NCBI GenBank assembly: GCA_016195295.1
Contig: JACPZV010000067.1
Span: 1 to 13,134 of the forward strand
Length of the DNA: 13,134 nucleotides
Source of the DNA: Acidobacteriota bacterium
GTDB lineage: Bacteria; Acidobacteriota; Vicinamibacteria; Vicinamibacterales; CAVVIG01
Direction: 5' to 3'
This document shows, piece after piece, positions 1 to 7,021 of the stretch (positions within the stretch are counted from its first letter, which is position 1; each line of letters starts with the position of its first letter). Position numbers and translations under genes: made by a program. The notes beneath the pieces were generated by a model. The model searched no databases, was not told the origin of the DNA, and worked only from the letters and a program-made list of their open reading frames with translations.

Positions 1-19
1 AAAGGACCCGGCCTACGTA
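1..19. repeat. Partial copy of GGCCGGGTCC palindromic repeat
   Basis: The first 19 bases are the right half of a hairpin repeat: AAA, then GGACCCGGC, then CTACGTA. The same 19 bases recur at 11576-11594. Full copies near 11566-11653 have the arms GCCGGGTCC and GGACCCGGC around a 4-base loop. The left arm here lies outside the window. The stop codon TAG of the minus-strand oxidoreductase gene (13-15) is part of the repeat flank. Confidence 0.8.
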
Positions 20-1356
20 ATCAGATCAAGAAACCTGTAATACGCGCCGACGAGCGGCAGGAACCACGGCCGGCCGTCGTACAGCGGAATCGTCGAAAAA
101 CGATCGTCGAACAGCGGATGCTCGGCCGCGGGCGATTCGCCGGCGATCCGGCGCGCGATCTGTTCGCCAAGGTGCGTCGCCATCGCGATGCCGTGACCGC
201 AGTAGCCGCCGGCGTAGAACATCCCGTCCAGGACGCCGGCGTGCGGCAACTGGTCGCGCGTGAACGCGACGTTCCCACCCCACGCGTAGTCGATGCGCGC
301 CGCCGCGAGATCGGGAAACACGTCAATCATGCCCTGGCGGAGAATCGCCGCCGCGCGACGCGTCGTGTCCGCACGGGGCGCCGCAAATTCCGCGCGTCCG
401 CCGAACAGCAGGCGCCGATCCGAGGTCACGCGAAAGTAGTACAGATAATTCTTCGAATCGAACGCCATCCGCCCGCGCGGCAGAATCGCCGCGGCCCGAT
501 CCGGCGGCAGCGGCTCGGTGGCGATGATGTAGCTGCCGACGGGCACGTAGCAGCGCTGCAGGCTCGGCGTGACGCCGGTCGTATAGCCGTTGGTCGCCAC
601 GAGGACGTTCCGTGCGGTGACGTCCCCATCGGTGGTCGCGACGCGCCACTCCATCGATTCGCGCTGCACTCGCGTGACGGCGACGCCCGTCCGCACGCAC
701 GCGCCCGCGCGAACCGCGGCCGCCGCCAAACCGTGGACGTAGCGCGCAGGATTCAGCGCGCCGCTGCGTTCGTCCACCAGGACGCCGTGATACCGATCCG
801 TGCCGATTTCCGCTCGCTGATCCGCTCGCGACACGAGCTCGACGCGATGACCGAAGACGCGCGCCAGCAGCGCCTGTTCGTCTCGAAGGGCGTCGAAGTG
901 CGCGGGCTTCCACGCGGCCTGCACGTGTCCCGTCCGCGCGTACTCGCAGTCGATGTGTTCTTCCGCGATCAGCGCTTCGAGCCGTGCGATCGATCGCTCG
1001 CCGACGCCGAACACCTGTCGCGCTCGGACTTCGCCGTACCGGCGGACGAGGGTCGCCGGATCAAGTCTCAGTCCGGTGAGGACCTGGCCCCCGTTGCGCG
1101 AGCTGGCGCCCCAGCCGACGCGCTCGCGCTCGAGCACGAGCACGGACGCGCCGGATCGTGCGAGCTGACGCGCGGCCGCGAGGCCCGTGTACCCCGCTCC
1201 GATCACAAGGACATCGCTTCGCGGCCCGGGGGCTGGGGGCTGGGGGCTGGGGGCTGGTGTGGCTGGGTTGGCTGGGTTCCCAGTTCTAAGTTCTAAGTTC
1301 TCACTTCCGGGCCGCAGGCCCGGCACCGTGTCCCACCAGTACGGATACTCGTTCAC
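13..1356 (-). CDS. FAD-dependent amine/amino-acid oxidoreductase (DadA/PuuB family)
   Basis: 447 residues, GTG start. Proteins of this D-amino-acid-oxidase/DadA-like family use FAD to oxidise amines or amino acids in the cytoplasm or at the membrane; gamma-glutamylputrescine oxidase is a close model. An N-terminal YPYWWDT segment (residues 4-10) is typical of PuuB-like proteins. The FAD Rossmann loop GAGYTG is at 53-58, followed by a GWGASSRNGG motif at 81-90. Near the C-terminus a GGYCGHGIA segment fits the second FAD-contact motif. The substrate cannot be told. The linker between YWWDT and the Rossmann fold is about 37 residues and is low complexity (Pro/Ala/Asn rich). It is encoded by tandem repeats at 1228-1304 and looks inserted. 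The GTG overlaps the TGA of the upstream DUF1223 gene (GTGA), suggesting translational coupling. The stop codon is supplied by a palindromic repeat. Confidence 0.9.
   Translation of the reverse strand: MNEYPYWWDTVPGLRPGSENLELRTGNPANPATPAPSPQPPAPGPRSDVLVIGAGYTGLAAARQLARSGASVLVLERERVGWGASSRNGGQVLTGLRLDPATLVRRYGEVRARQVFGVGERSIARLEALIAEEHIDCEYARTGHVQAAWKPAHFDALRDEQALLARVFGHRVELVSRADQRAEIGTDRYHGVLVDERSGALNPARYVHGLAAAAVRAGACVRTGVAVTRVQRESMEWRVATTDGDVTARNVLVATNGYTTGVTPSLQRCYVPVGSYIIATEPLPPDRAAAILPRGRMAFDSKNYLYYFRVTSDRRLLFGGRAEFAAPRADTTRRAAAILRQGMIDVFPDLAAARIDYAWGGNVAFTRDQLPHAGVLDGMFYAGGYCGHGIAMATHLGEQIARRIAGESPAAEHPLFDDRFSTIPLYDGRPWFLPLVGAYYRFLDLIT
1228..1255. repeat. Heptamer tandem array, GGGGGCT x4
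   Basis: Four perfect head-to-tail copies of a 7-bp unit lie inside the oxidoreductase reading frame. On the coding strand they encode part of a Pro/Ala/Ser/Gln-rich linker at about residues 34-43. The unit is not a multiple of 3, so gain or loss of one copy would shift the frame ahead of the FAD-binding fold. Confidence 0.95.
1261..1304. repeat. GGCTGGGTT x2 and TTCTAAG x2 tandem repeats
   Basis: Next to the heptamer array are two perfect copies of a 9-bp unit (1261-1269, 1270-1278). After six bases come two perfect copies of the heptamer TTCTAAG (1284-1290, 1291-1297) and a degenerate third (TTCTCAC, 1298-1304). Together with 1228-1255 this forms a composite repeat insertion covering residues of about 18-43 of the oxidoreductase. 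Confidence 0.9.
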
Positions 1357-2213
1357 GGGCGGACGTTCTTCAGCGGCAGCGCGGCAGCGGCGAGGATCCG
1401 GCGGCTGGCGCGTTCCTGAACGAAGGCGATCACCTTGAGTTGATCGCGCTGCCAGTCCGGCGCGATCGCGATGTCCGCGCTCGCAGACGATGGGCCGGCG
1501 GCTGCCGCCCCGCCGATCGTCGCCATGTAGCGCGCGACCGCGGCGTGCGTCAGCGTGCGCCCCTTGTTCTCGCCGCGTGTGACGTCCGACCGCAGGCCGT
1601 CTTCGGTGATCGCGACGACGATGTCGGCCTGATCGCCGTGCGTGATTTTCGGCAGATCCGAAACCCTGACCTGTAGCGCGACGCTTTCAGCGTCGCGACG
1701 ATCGCGGCCCTGCCGCCTTCGCGCCTCCGGCGCTTCGGCGAGCCTCGCCGCAGCGTCAGCGGAGGCGGGAAAGGGCCGCGCGACGATGCCAATGACGCCG
1801 TGCGACTGCGCGATCGCCTTGCCAATCGCGCGCCGCGCGGCGGCCGCATCGCTGCCGACGAATTCCATCCGCCCATCGACCACCATCTGCGGCGTGTAAA
1901 TGCTCCCGTTGCCGAAGCGGGCGGCGTACAGCCCCTGACGCTTCGTCAGCGCGGCGGACGAGAACCGATCTTTCCACCCGAGGCGATCCCAGTAGTCCAC
2001 GTGCTCGCCGACGCCGATGATGTCGGCGCCGCTCGCCGGCTGCGTGCGGATCAACTGCTCGAGTACCTTGTCGGCCGGCGGGCAATCTTCGCAGCCTTCC
2101 GACGTGAACAGCTCGACGAGGATCGGCGTCGGAGGCGCGGCATGCGAGCCGCTGACCAACGTTGTGAGCGCCAGGGTGACGCCTAGGAAGCGTGAACGGC
2201 CCGTTCTGAGCAT
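1353..2213 (-). CDS. DUF1223 secreted thioredoxin-like protein
   Basis: 286 residues. I recognise the DUF1223 family, exported proteins with a thioredoxin-like fold whose biochemical role is unknown. The chosen ATG gives a clear signal peptide: Arg-containing n-region (3-8), hydrophobic core to about 21, and cleavage near SHA-A (23-27). A longer ORF exists upstream, but its extra residues do not look like protein. Family features are LVELFTSEGCEDCPPAD (32-48) with the CxxC pair C41/C44, then VDYWDRLGWKD, YTPQMVVDGR and RGENKGRTLTHAAVARY near 213-229. About residues 146-180 (Arg/Ala/Glu rich) do not look like family sequence and are encoded by two inverted-repeat elements (1677-1780), an in-frame insertion. 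No good ribosome-binding site is seen. The TGA overlaps the GTG of the next gene. Confidence 0.88.
   Translation of the reverse strand: MLRTGRSRFLGVTLALTTLVSGSHAAPPTPILVELFTSEGCEDCPPADKVLEQLIRTQPASGADIIGVGEHVDYWDRLGWKDRFSSAALTKRQGLYAARFGNGSIYTPQMVVDGRMEFVGSDAAAARRAIGKAIAQSHGVIGIVARPFPASADAAARLAEAPEARRRQGRDRRDAESVALQVRVSDLPKITHGDQADIVVAITEDGLRSDVTRGENKGRTLTHAAVARYMATIGGAAAAGPSSASADIAIAPDWQRDQLKVIAFVQERASRRILAAAALPLKNVRP
1677..1697. repeat. Perfect 9-bp inverted repeat inside DUF1223 gene
   Basis: Arms CGCGACGCT (1677-1685) and AGCGTCGCG (1689-1697) match perfectly around a 3-base loop. It lies within the coding sequence of the DUF1223 gene. It resembles short hairpin repeats that I recall as dispersed in acidobacterial genomes, which was not checked here. 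Confidence 0.85.
1703..1780. repeat. 78-bp inverted-repeat element inside DUF1223 gene
   Basis: Outer arms CGCGGCCCT (1703-1711) and AGGGCCGCG (1772-1780) are perfect complements. Inner arms CGCCTCC (1722-1728) and GGAGGCG (1761-1767) also pair. The interior is rich in GCTTCGGCG/GCCTCGCCG words typical of dispersed hairpin repeats. It is translated in frame as part of the DUF1223 protein. Confidence 0.8.
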
Positions 2214-2342
2214 CGACGTAGCATAGCGTGGACCCTTCGTGTCGGTCACGCCGCACGCGCCATCTCCACGCCACGCGGGATAGGCGGCCTGTATCGGGCC
2301 GCCGGCCACGACCATCGACAGCTCGTCAGTGGACGGCGCAGG
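2214..2342. other. Intergenic gap with a short hairpin
   Basis: The 129 bases between the dGTPase stop and the DUF1223 start contain one hairpin, arms GGCGGCC (2283-2289) and GGCCGCC (2297-2303) with a 7-base loop. No T-run follows on either strand, so a terminator role for the dGTPase transcript is only a guess. I see no convincing promoter for the DUF1223 gene. Confidence 0.45.
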
Positions 2343-3659
2343 TTATCTCGCGTACAGATCCGCCACCGATCCGGCGTTCATCCCAGAGAAGCGCGCGTGC
2401 ATGAGCGACGCCTGATGGTCCGTGAGTCCTGCCACAATGTCGGCTGCTAGTCGTATCTCTGCCCGCGAAGGTCGTCGCCTCTTGGTACCCCGGCGTGCGC
2501 GACCCAACAAGTGCAGTTCTTCCTCATAAGCGGCAGGCACTATCTCCCGATTGCGCTCGCGAATAGCCGTCAAGTAGGTCCTGAAGAGGTTCGTGATGAT
2601 GTTTTTCTGCCCGACTTGTTGAGTGCCCAACGACGGCGACGTGATCACCTGCTCCCACACGATCCGCTGCAAGAACGCTTGCTCGACCTTGATGTCTTCA
2701 GAAACATCCAAGCCGTCTCTGACCAGCTTGACGCCGTGGATGTACTTCGAAATGAGAAACGAGGCAATCGTGCGGCGGACCGCGCGATCCGAGAATGTGC
2801 CGCGGTAGCGTTCGCCAGACGGCATGATCAACCACAGGAGTTGCTGCAAACGGTCCGCGTACTTCCGCACCGTCCGGCGACTAAACTCTCCGGTGGCCTC
2901 CCACCTCGTGAGAAAACGCTGGAAGCTGCCCGCGTCAAACTTCAGAAGATCGACAGAGACCAAGCCCGCCCGCGTGAAGTCGTCAAAGTCGTGAACGCTG
3001 TACGCCACGTCGTCGGCGTAGTCCATGATCGACGCTTCCAACCCCTGTCGCGCCGAGCGGCCGAATCCTGCACGGGCGAACAGGAATGCTTGCCGTTCCG
3101 TGCGGTAGGCGCCGAACTTTTTGTAAGACTTGGATTTCTTCGAGCGAGCCCGAAAACAGGGGTACTTCAGGATTGCGTTGAGGGTTGCCCGACAGGGGTT
3201 CAGGCCCCGGTATCGCCTGCGATGAGCAGCAAGCCAGACGACAATGCGAAACGACTGAGCGTTGCCTTCGAAACCATCTGGATCGCCAGCCTGTCGAACC
3301 AGCGCGTCCAGCTGTTTCTCGGCGACGTGGCCAAAGGGTGGATGTCCCAGATCATGCGCAAGCGCCGCGGCTTCAACAACATCAGGATCGATACCGCCAA
3401 GATTGTGCGCGAGCGTCGGATGCCGGCCGAGCAGATCCTCGGCTAGGCTTCGAGCGACTTGGGCCACTTCGATCGTGTGGGTCAGTCGGTTGTGAAAAAT
3501 GTAGCCTTCAAGCGGTCCGACGACCTGCGTGACACCGGCGAGCCTCCGGAAAGCGGAGGAGTAAAGCAGCCGGTCGCGGTCGTGCCGCCCCGGCGAACGG
3601 GTGTCATGCCATTGTTCAGCAGTTTTCTTTGGTTCAACGTGCAGGCGGTCGAGGCGCAC
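2343..3659 (-). CDS. dgt: dGTPase-like HD-domain triphosphohydrolase
   Basis: 438 residues, GTG start with AGAGG-type ribosome-binding site (GAGAGG, 3667-3672) 7 bases upstream. Deoxyguanosine triphosphate triphosphohydrolases split dNTPs into deoxynucleoside and triphosphate in the cytosol. Visible family blocks are RDRLLYSSAFRRLAGVTQV (28-46), NRLTHTIEVAQ with metal ligand H61, HDLGHPPFGH with H102/D103 (102-111), FEGNAQSFRIV (130-140), and MDYADDVAYSVHD (212-224), which should hold the last metal-binding Asp. The length fits the shorter dGTPase-like subfamily, below the roughly 500 of the E. coli enzyme. Two sampled 60-base lines count to 48-50% GC, against 68% in a hyfB-like sample, suggesting acquired DNA. 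It follows a small winged-helix-like gene by 24 bases. It may be nucleotide housekeeping or antiphage nucleotide depletion; the sequence cannot decide. Confidence 0.93.
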   Translation of the reverse strand: MRLDRLHVEPKKTAEQWHDTRSPGRHDRDRLLYSSAFRRLAGVTQVVGPLEGYIFHNRLTHTIEVAQVARSLAEDLLGRHPTLAHNLGGIDPDVVEAAALAHDLGHPPFGHVAEKQLDALVRQAGDPDGFEGNAQSFRIVVWLAAHRRRYRGLNPCRATLNAILKYPCFRARSKKSKSYKKFGAYRTERQAFLFARAGFGRSARQGLEASIMDYADDVAYSVHDFDDFTRAGLVSVDLLKFDAGSFQRFLTRWEATGEFSRRTVRKYADRLQQLLWLIMPSGERYRGTFSDRAVRRTIASFLISKYIHGVKLVRDGLDVSEDIKVEQAFLQRIVWEQVITSPSLGTQQVGQKNIITNLFRTYLTAIRERNREIVPAAYEEELHLLGRARRGTKRRRPSRAEIRLAADIVAGLTDHQASLMHARFSGMNAGSVADLYAR

Positions 3660-3683
3660 GAAGCAGCCTCTCGATGGCGGTCT

Positions 3684-3905
3684 CTACCCGGCTCTCAGTT
3701 TCAGATCCGCCAGGATCTTGACCTTGCCTCGGTCGACCAGATTCCAGAGCGCCTTTCGACGCTCGTCCGCGGTCGAGTTGCCATCCAAGGTCTTCTGAAC
3801 GAACAACTCAGAGGGGCTCACTGGCTGAGGGCTATTCTTGAGGAATCTGAGAATGCTCCTCTCGACACTCAGGATGGTCGGCGCGATCTCGGCCCTGTTC
3901 GGCAT
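3684..3905 (-). CDS. Small winged-helix-like protein upstream of dGTPase
   Basis: 73 residues. I do not recognise a named family. Residues 10-68 read like a small winged helix-turn-helix: a helix SVERSILRFLKN, a PVSPSELF helix, a Glu/Arg-rich helix (STADERRKALWNLVDRG) and a short beta hairpin KVKILADLKL. A strong ribosome-binding site, GAGGAG (3913-3918), sits 7 bases before the ATG, which supports a real gene. It shares an operon with the dGTPase gene, and is a possible regulator or small partner of it. It has no Cys and no membrane segment. A chance ORF is less likely given the ribosome-binding site and the protein-like composition. Confidence 0.72.
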   Translation of the reverse strand: MPNRAEIAPTILSVERSILRFLKNSPQPVSPSELFVQKTLDGNSTADERRKALWNLVDRGKVKILADLKLRAG

Positions 3906-3935
3906 GTGCCCGCTCCTCGTGATGTGAACACCCTT

Positions 3936-3941
3936 ATTTTA
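3936..3941 (-). promoter_or_regulatory. Possible -10 box for the winged-helix/dGTPase operon
   Basis: TAAAAT on the minus strand matches TATAAT at five of six positions and would start transcription about 24 bases ahead of the ATG. No acceptable -35 hexamer is seen at 16-18 bases. The 3906-4018 gap is AT-rich compared with its flanks and also holds an 8-bp palindrome GCTATAGC (3975-3982) and 6-bp arms ATCAGG/CCTGAT (3941-3946, 3982-3987). Confidence 0.3.
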
Positions 3942-4018
3942 TCAGGTTCCGTGACGCAGCTGAGGATGAAGGGCGCTATAGCCTGATCTGCCTTTGGATG
4001 ATGCTCGCCGTCCATCTC

Positions 4019-5554
4019 TCACAGGTCGTTACCCGAATACGACTGGTTGAACGACTTATTGCACAGCGGAAAATCAGGAACGATGTTGCCGACGAGCGCC
4101 TGAGACAGCGCCGGCCAGTTGAAAAACGACGGATCGACGATCTTCACGCGGTGCAGTCGGCCGTCCTCCGACGTCATGACCCAGTGGACGATGCGGCCGC
4201 GCCACCCTTCGACCAGCCCGAAGGCGGGCGCGAACGGAGCGATGGGGCCGAGACTGGCTCGCGTCCGACCCGGCGACAGACGACGGCACGCCTGCTGAAT
4301 CAATGCCGCGGACTCGTGCACCTCCTCGACTCGGACGTTCATTCGGTCCTTCACGTCGCCTGCGGTGAAAACGGGCACGCTGAATTTCAAGTGCTGATAC
4401 GACGCGAACGGATGGTCGCGCCTGACGTCGATGTCGAGGCCGGACGCGCGCGCCACGTACCCCAGGACGCCGTGATCCTTGGCCAGCTCCGATTTCAGGA
4501 CACCGGTGCCTTCGAGTCGATCCAGAACCAGCGTGTTGGTCAGGCAGATCTCGACAACTTCATCGAAATCGGCGACGGCCGCCTCGACGCGCGCCTGAAG
4601 GTCGACCGGCACCGGCAGGTCGCGCACCAGGCCGCCCGGGCACAGGACGCCGCGGAGGAGCCGCGACTCGGTGAGCGCTTTGTTCAGCCGGAGGAGCTGC
4701 TCGCGAATCCGGGAACAATGCGCGTGCGCGACGGCAAATCCGGTGTCGTTCGCGATGGCTCCCACGTCCGCGACGTGGTTGTACAGGCGCTCCAGCTCGA
4801 GCAGAATCACGCGCAGATCGCCGGCCCGTGGCGGCAGCTCGACGTTCGCCGCCGCTTCGACCGCCTGACAGTACGCCAACGCGTGCCCGACGCTCGTGTC
4901 TCCCGAGACGCGCTCGGCGAGGTCCACGCCGTCGACGGGGTCTCGCCGCTCGAAGAGTTTCTCGGTGCCTTTGTGCGTGAAGTAAAGGCGCGACTTCATG
5001 TCGATGATGGTTTCACCCATCACGCGGCCGACTGGAATCTCGTACACGCCCTCTCCGCCAACCGCCGTGAACGGAAACGGCCGCCCATCATCGGCGAACT
5101 CCGGAGGCCTGACATTTTTTCGCAGCGGGTAGTACTGGTCCGGCCAGAAGGCGTGCTTGACGAGCGGTCGCGGATCCGGGTGATCGGTGACGATGATGCC
5201 GAGCAGATCCCTGATCTCGCGTTCGAAGCGCGACGCCGGAAAATGGTACCGCGCGAGCGACGGCAATTCCGGCGCCGAGGCCTCGAGTCGAGTGGACGCG
5301 TGAAGAAACCAGTTGTCCGCGCGGTGCGCGAAAAGATAGTGGACGAAGAAAGCGCCCGATTCTCTCCGGCGATCGTCGGCGGCCATGAGAATCAAGTCCG
5401 CGCCGAGCACGCGGCACGCGAGGTCGCCTACGTCCTTGACGTTCGGCGGAGACACGCGGCAGTGCAGCTCGTTGGCGCGCGGCGTGGTGACGCTGGTCAC
5501 TAACAGCGGCCGGCCGGCCACGGCGCGCCGGACGGCGTCGATCGTCGTCGTCAT
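4019..5554 (-). CDS. hyfG: HyfG/HycE-like large subunit lacking all Ni-Fe cysteines
   Basis: 511 residues. The N-terminal ~150 residues are the 30-kDa (NuoC-like) domain (EREIRDLLGI, HPDPRPLVKHAFWPDQYYPLRK). The rest is the 49-kDa/hydrogenase large-subunit domain (GEGVYEIPVG, YFTHKGTEKLFE, HALAYCQAVE, LERLYNHVADVGAIANDTGF, VEGWRGRIVHWV, DPSFFNWPAL). Family members with Ni-Fe carry RxCGxC near the N-terminus and a CxxC near the end. Here these read RVSGDT (S217, T220) and SYSGND (S505, G508), so no Ni-Fe site can form. The protein stops at NDL, where a processed hydrogenase would end, so there is no tail for a maturation protease. The usual loop after IPVG also appears absent (IPVGRVMGETI). 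ATGA overlap with hyfF fixes the start; a longer upstream ORF is a shadow. Likely a peripheral subunit of an Ehr-type complex; the redox partner is unknown. Confidence 0.93.
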   Translation of the reverse strand: MTTTIDAVRRAVAGRPLLVTSVTTPRANELHCRVSPPNVKDVGDLACRVLGADLILMAADDRRRESGAFFVHYLFAHRADNWFLHASTRLEASAPELPSLARYHFPASRFEREIRDLLGIIVTDHPDPRPLVKHAFWPDQYYPLRKNVRPPEFADDGRPFPFTAVGGEGVYEIPVGRVMGETIIDMKSRLYFTHKGTEKLFERRDPVDGVDLAERVSGDTSVGHALAYCQAVEAAANVELPPRAGDLRVILLELERLYNHVADVGAIANDTGFAVAHAHCSRIREQLLRLNKALTESRLLRGVLCPGGLVRDLPVPVDLQARVEAAVADFDEVVEICLTNTLVLDRLEGTGVLKSELAKDHGVLGYVARASGLDIDVRRDHPFASYQHLKFSVPVFTAGDVKDRMNVRVEEVHESAALIQQACRRLSPGRTRASLGPIAPFAPAFGLVEGWRGRIVHWVMTSEDGRLHRVKIVDPSFFNWPALSQALVGNIVPDFPLCNKSFNQSYSGNDL

Positions 5555-7020
5555 GGGATGAGTCCTCGCACCGACAGATCGATCAGCGTCGCAATCGGCC
5601 GCGGCAGCGTCACGCCGAGGACGATCAGCACGGCAACGGACACGGCGAATGCCGCGGCCGACCAGCCGCGCCGCTCGCCGATGGCCACGCCGGCCGGCGC
5701 ATCGCCGTACAACATGCGGTTCAGGTGATTGATGAGCGAGATGAACACGGTCAGCAGGAGCACGAGTACCGCGGCCGCCACCCAGAGACGCCCGGTCACG
5801 ATCGCCGCACGCACGAGGAGAAACTCGGACACGAACAAGCCGAATGGCGGCAACCCGACCAGCGCGAGGACGCCGACGGCAAACAACGCGCCGGTCCACG
5901 GCAGGACCTTTAGCAGACCGGTGACCTTGGCGATCTCAGTCGTCCCGTAGCGACGCAGAATGCGGCCGGCCAGGAGAAAGCTCATGGATTTGGCCACGGC
6001 GTGATTGACGACGTGCAGCAGCGCGGCGAACGTGCCGAGCGGACCGAGGGCCAGGCCGATGCTGACCAGGCCAATGTGCTCGACGCTCGAATACGCGAGC
6101 ATGCGCTTGTAGTGGCGCTGAACGACCAGGCTGAACGCTCCGATCGTCATCGACAGAAGCCCGAAGCCGATGAGGAGGCCGTTAGTGAACGAAGGATCCA
6201 CGGAGGCGTCAACCACGGCCTTCCACCTCGCGATCGCGTACATCGCGACGGCGAGCAGCACGCCGGACATCATGGCGGAGATCGGAGACGGCGCCTCGGA
6301 GTGCGCGTCGGGCAGCCACGTATGCATCGGCGCGAGACCGGCTTTCGTACCGTAGCCGATGACGATGAACGCGAACGCCGGCTGCAGCAGTTGCGGATGA
6401 AGCGCGCGCGCCGCTTCTCGCAGGACGGTCCAGTTCAGCGCGCCCGGGACCTCGCCTGCCGTCGCCACGAAATCGAAGTACGCGAGCACGGTGCCCGCAA
6501 AGGCCAGCGCGATGCCGACCGAGCAGATCAGGATGTACTTCCAGGACGCCTCGACCGACGCTTTGGTGCGATTCAACGGAATGACCATCGCGGAGGTGAT
6601 GGTCGTGGCTTCGATGGCGACCCACATGAGGGCGACGTTCTGAACGGTCACTGCCGCGAGCATGGCGAGCGCGAACGCGTTCGAAAAAATGTGGAACTGG
6701 CGGGTCTGCGACGCATTCTCGCTCTCGGCGCGGCCGAGGGCCGGACCGAAGACCGACGCCAGGAGCGCGACAAACGCGATGCACAGCGCGAGCAGCGCCG
6801 ACAGCGCGTCGACCCGCCACAGCGTCGCCGCCGGATCGGCGGGCGGTTCCGCGGGCACCACGGCGACGCACAGCGCGATGCTGGCCGCGAAAGAGACGCT
6901 CGATGCGATCACGCTCATCCAGCCGACGACCGGCCGAGACGGCCGCGCGAGAATGGCGACACATGTCGCGAGCAGCGGCGGCATCAAGAGCAGCGTCAGC
7001 GATACGTTGACCATCACCAT
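5551..7020 (-). CDS. hyfF: HyfF-like antiporter-type proton-pumping subunit
   Basis: 489 residues, a polytopic membrane protein of the NuoL/M/N and Mrp antiporter family, closest to hydrogenase-4 component F. The residues that carry protons in this family are visible: Glu137 in MWVAIEATT, Lys161 in ASWKYI, Lys226 and His233 in GTKAGLAPMHTWLPDAHSEAPSP (222-245), and Lys305 in QRHYKRMLAYSSVEHIGL. It should therefore be a working ion-translocating subunit. The ATG (an in-frame second ATG lies two codons in) follows the hyfE stop by one base. The TGA overlaps the hyfG ATG as ATGA, so the two are translationally coupled. Confidence 0.95.
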   Translation of the reverse strand: MVMVNVSLTLLLMPPLLATCVAILARPSRPVVGWMSVIASSVSFAASIALCVAVVPAEPPADPAATLWRVDALSALLALCIAFVALLASVFGPALGRAESENASQTRQFHIFSNAFALAMLAAVTVQNVALMWVAIEATTITSAMVIPLNRTKASVEASWKYILICSVGIALAFAGTVLAYFDFVATAGEVPGALNWTVLREAARALHPQLLQPAFAFIVIGYGTKAGLAPMHTWLPDAHSEAPSPISAMMSGVLLAVAMYAIARWKAVVDASVDPSFTNGLLIGFGLLSMTIGAFSLVVQRHYKRMLAYSSVEHIGLVSIGLALGPLGTFAALLHVVNHAVAKSMSFLLAGRILRRYGTTEIAKVTGLLKVLPWTGALFAVGVLALVGLPPFGLFVSEFLLVRAAIVTGRLWVAAAVLVLLLTVFISLINHLNRMLYGDAPAGVAIGERRGWSAAAFAVSVAVLIVLGVTLPRPIATLIDLSVRGLIP

Positions 7021-7021
7021 C

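Noticed and set aside
118..1296. 392-codon plus-strand open frame
   Set aside because: Arg-rich shadow antisense to the well-supported oxidoreductase gene; no recognisable motifs.
1228..1304. CRISPR-like array
   Set aside because: Units of 7-9 bp directly abutting, with no spacers.
2343..3905. Toxin-antitoxin pair
   Set aside because: The large product is a clear dGTPase-like enzyme and the small protein has no recognisable antitoxin motif; context alone is not enough.
3998..5503. 501-codon plus-strand open frame
   Set aside because: Antisense to hyfG along nearly its whole length; composition is Arg/Asp/Val rich as expected for a high-GC shadow.
5555..5899. N-terminal extension of hyfG
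   Set aside because: Arg/Cys-rich shadow of hyfF; the ATGA overlap and domain start at 5554 fit the family.
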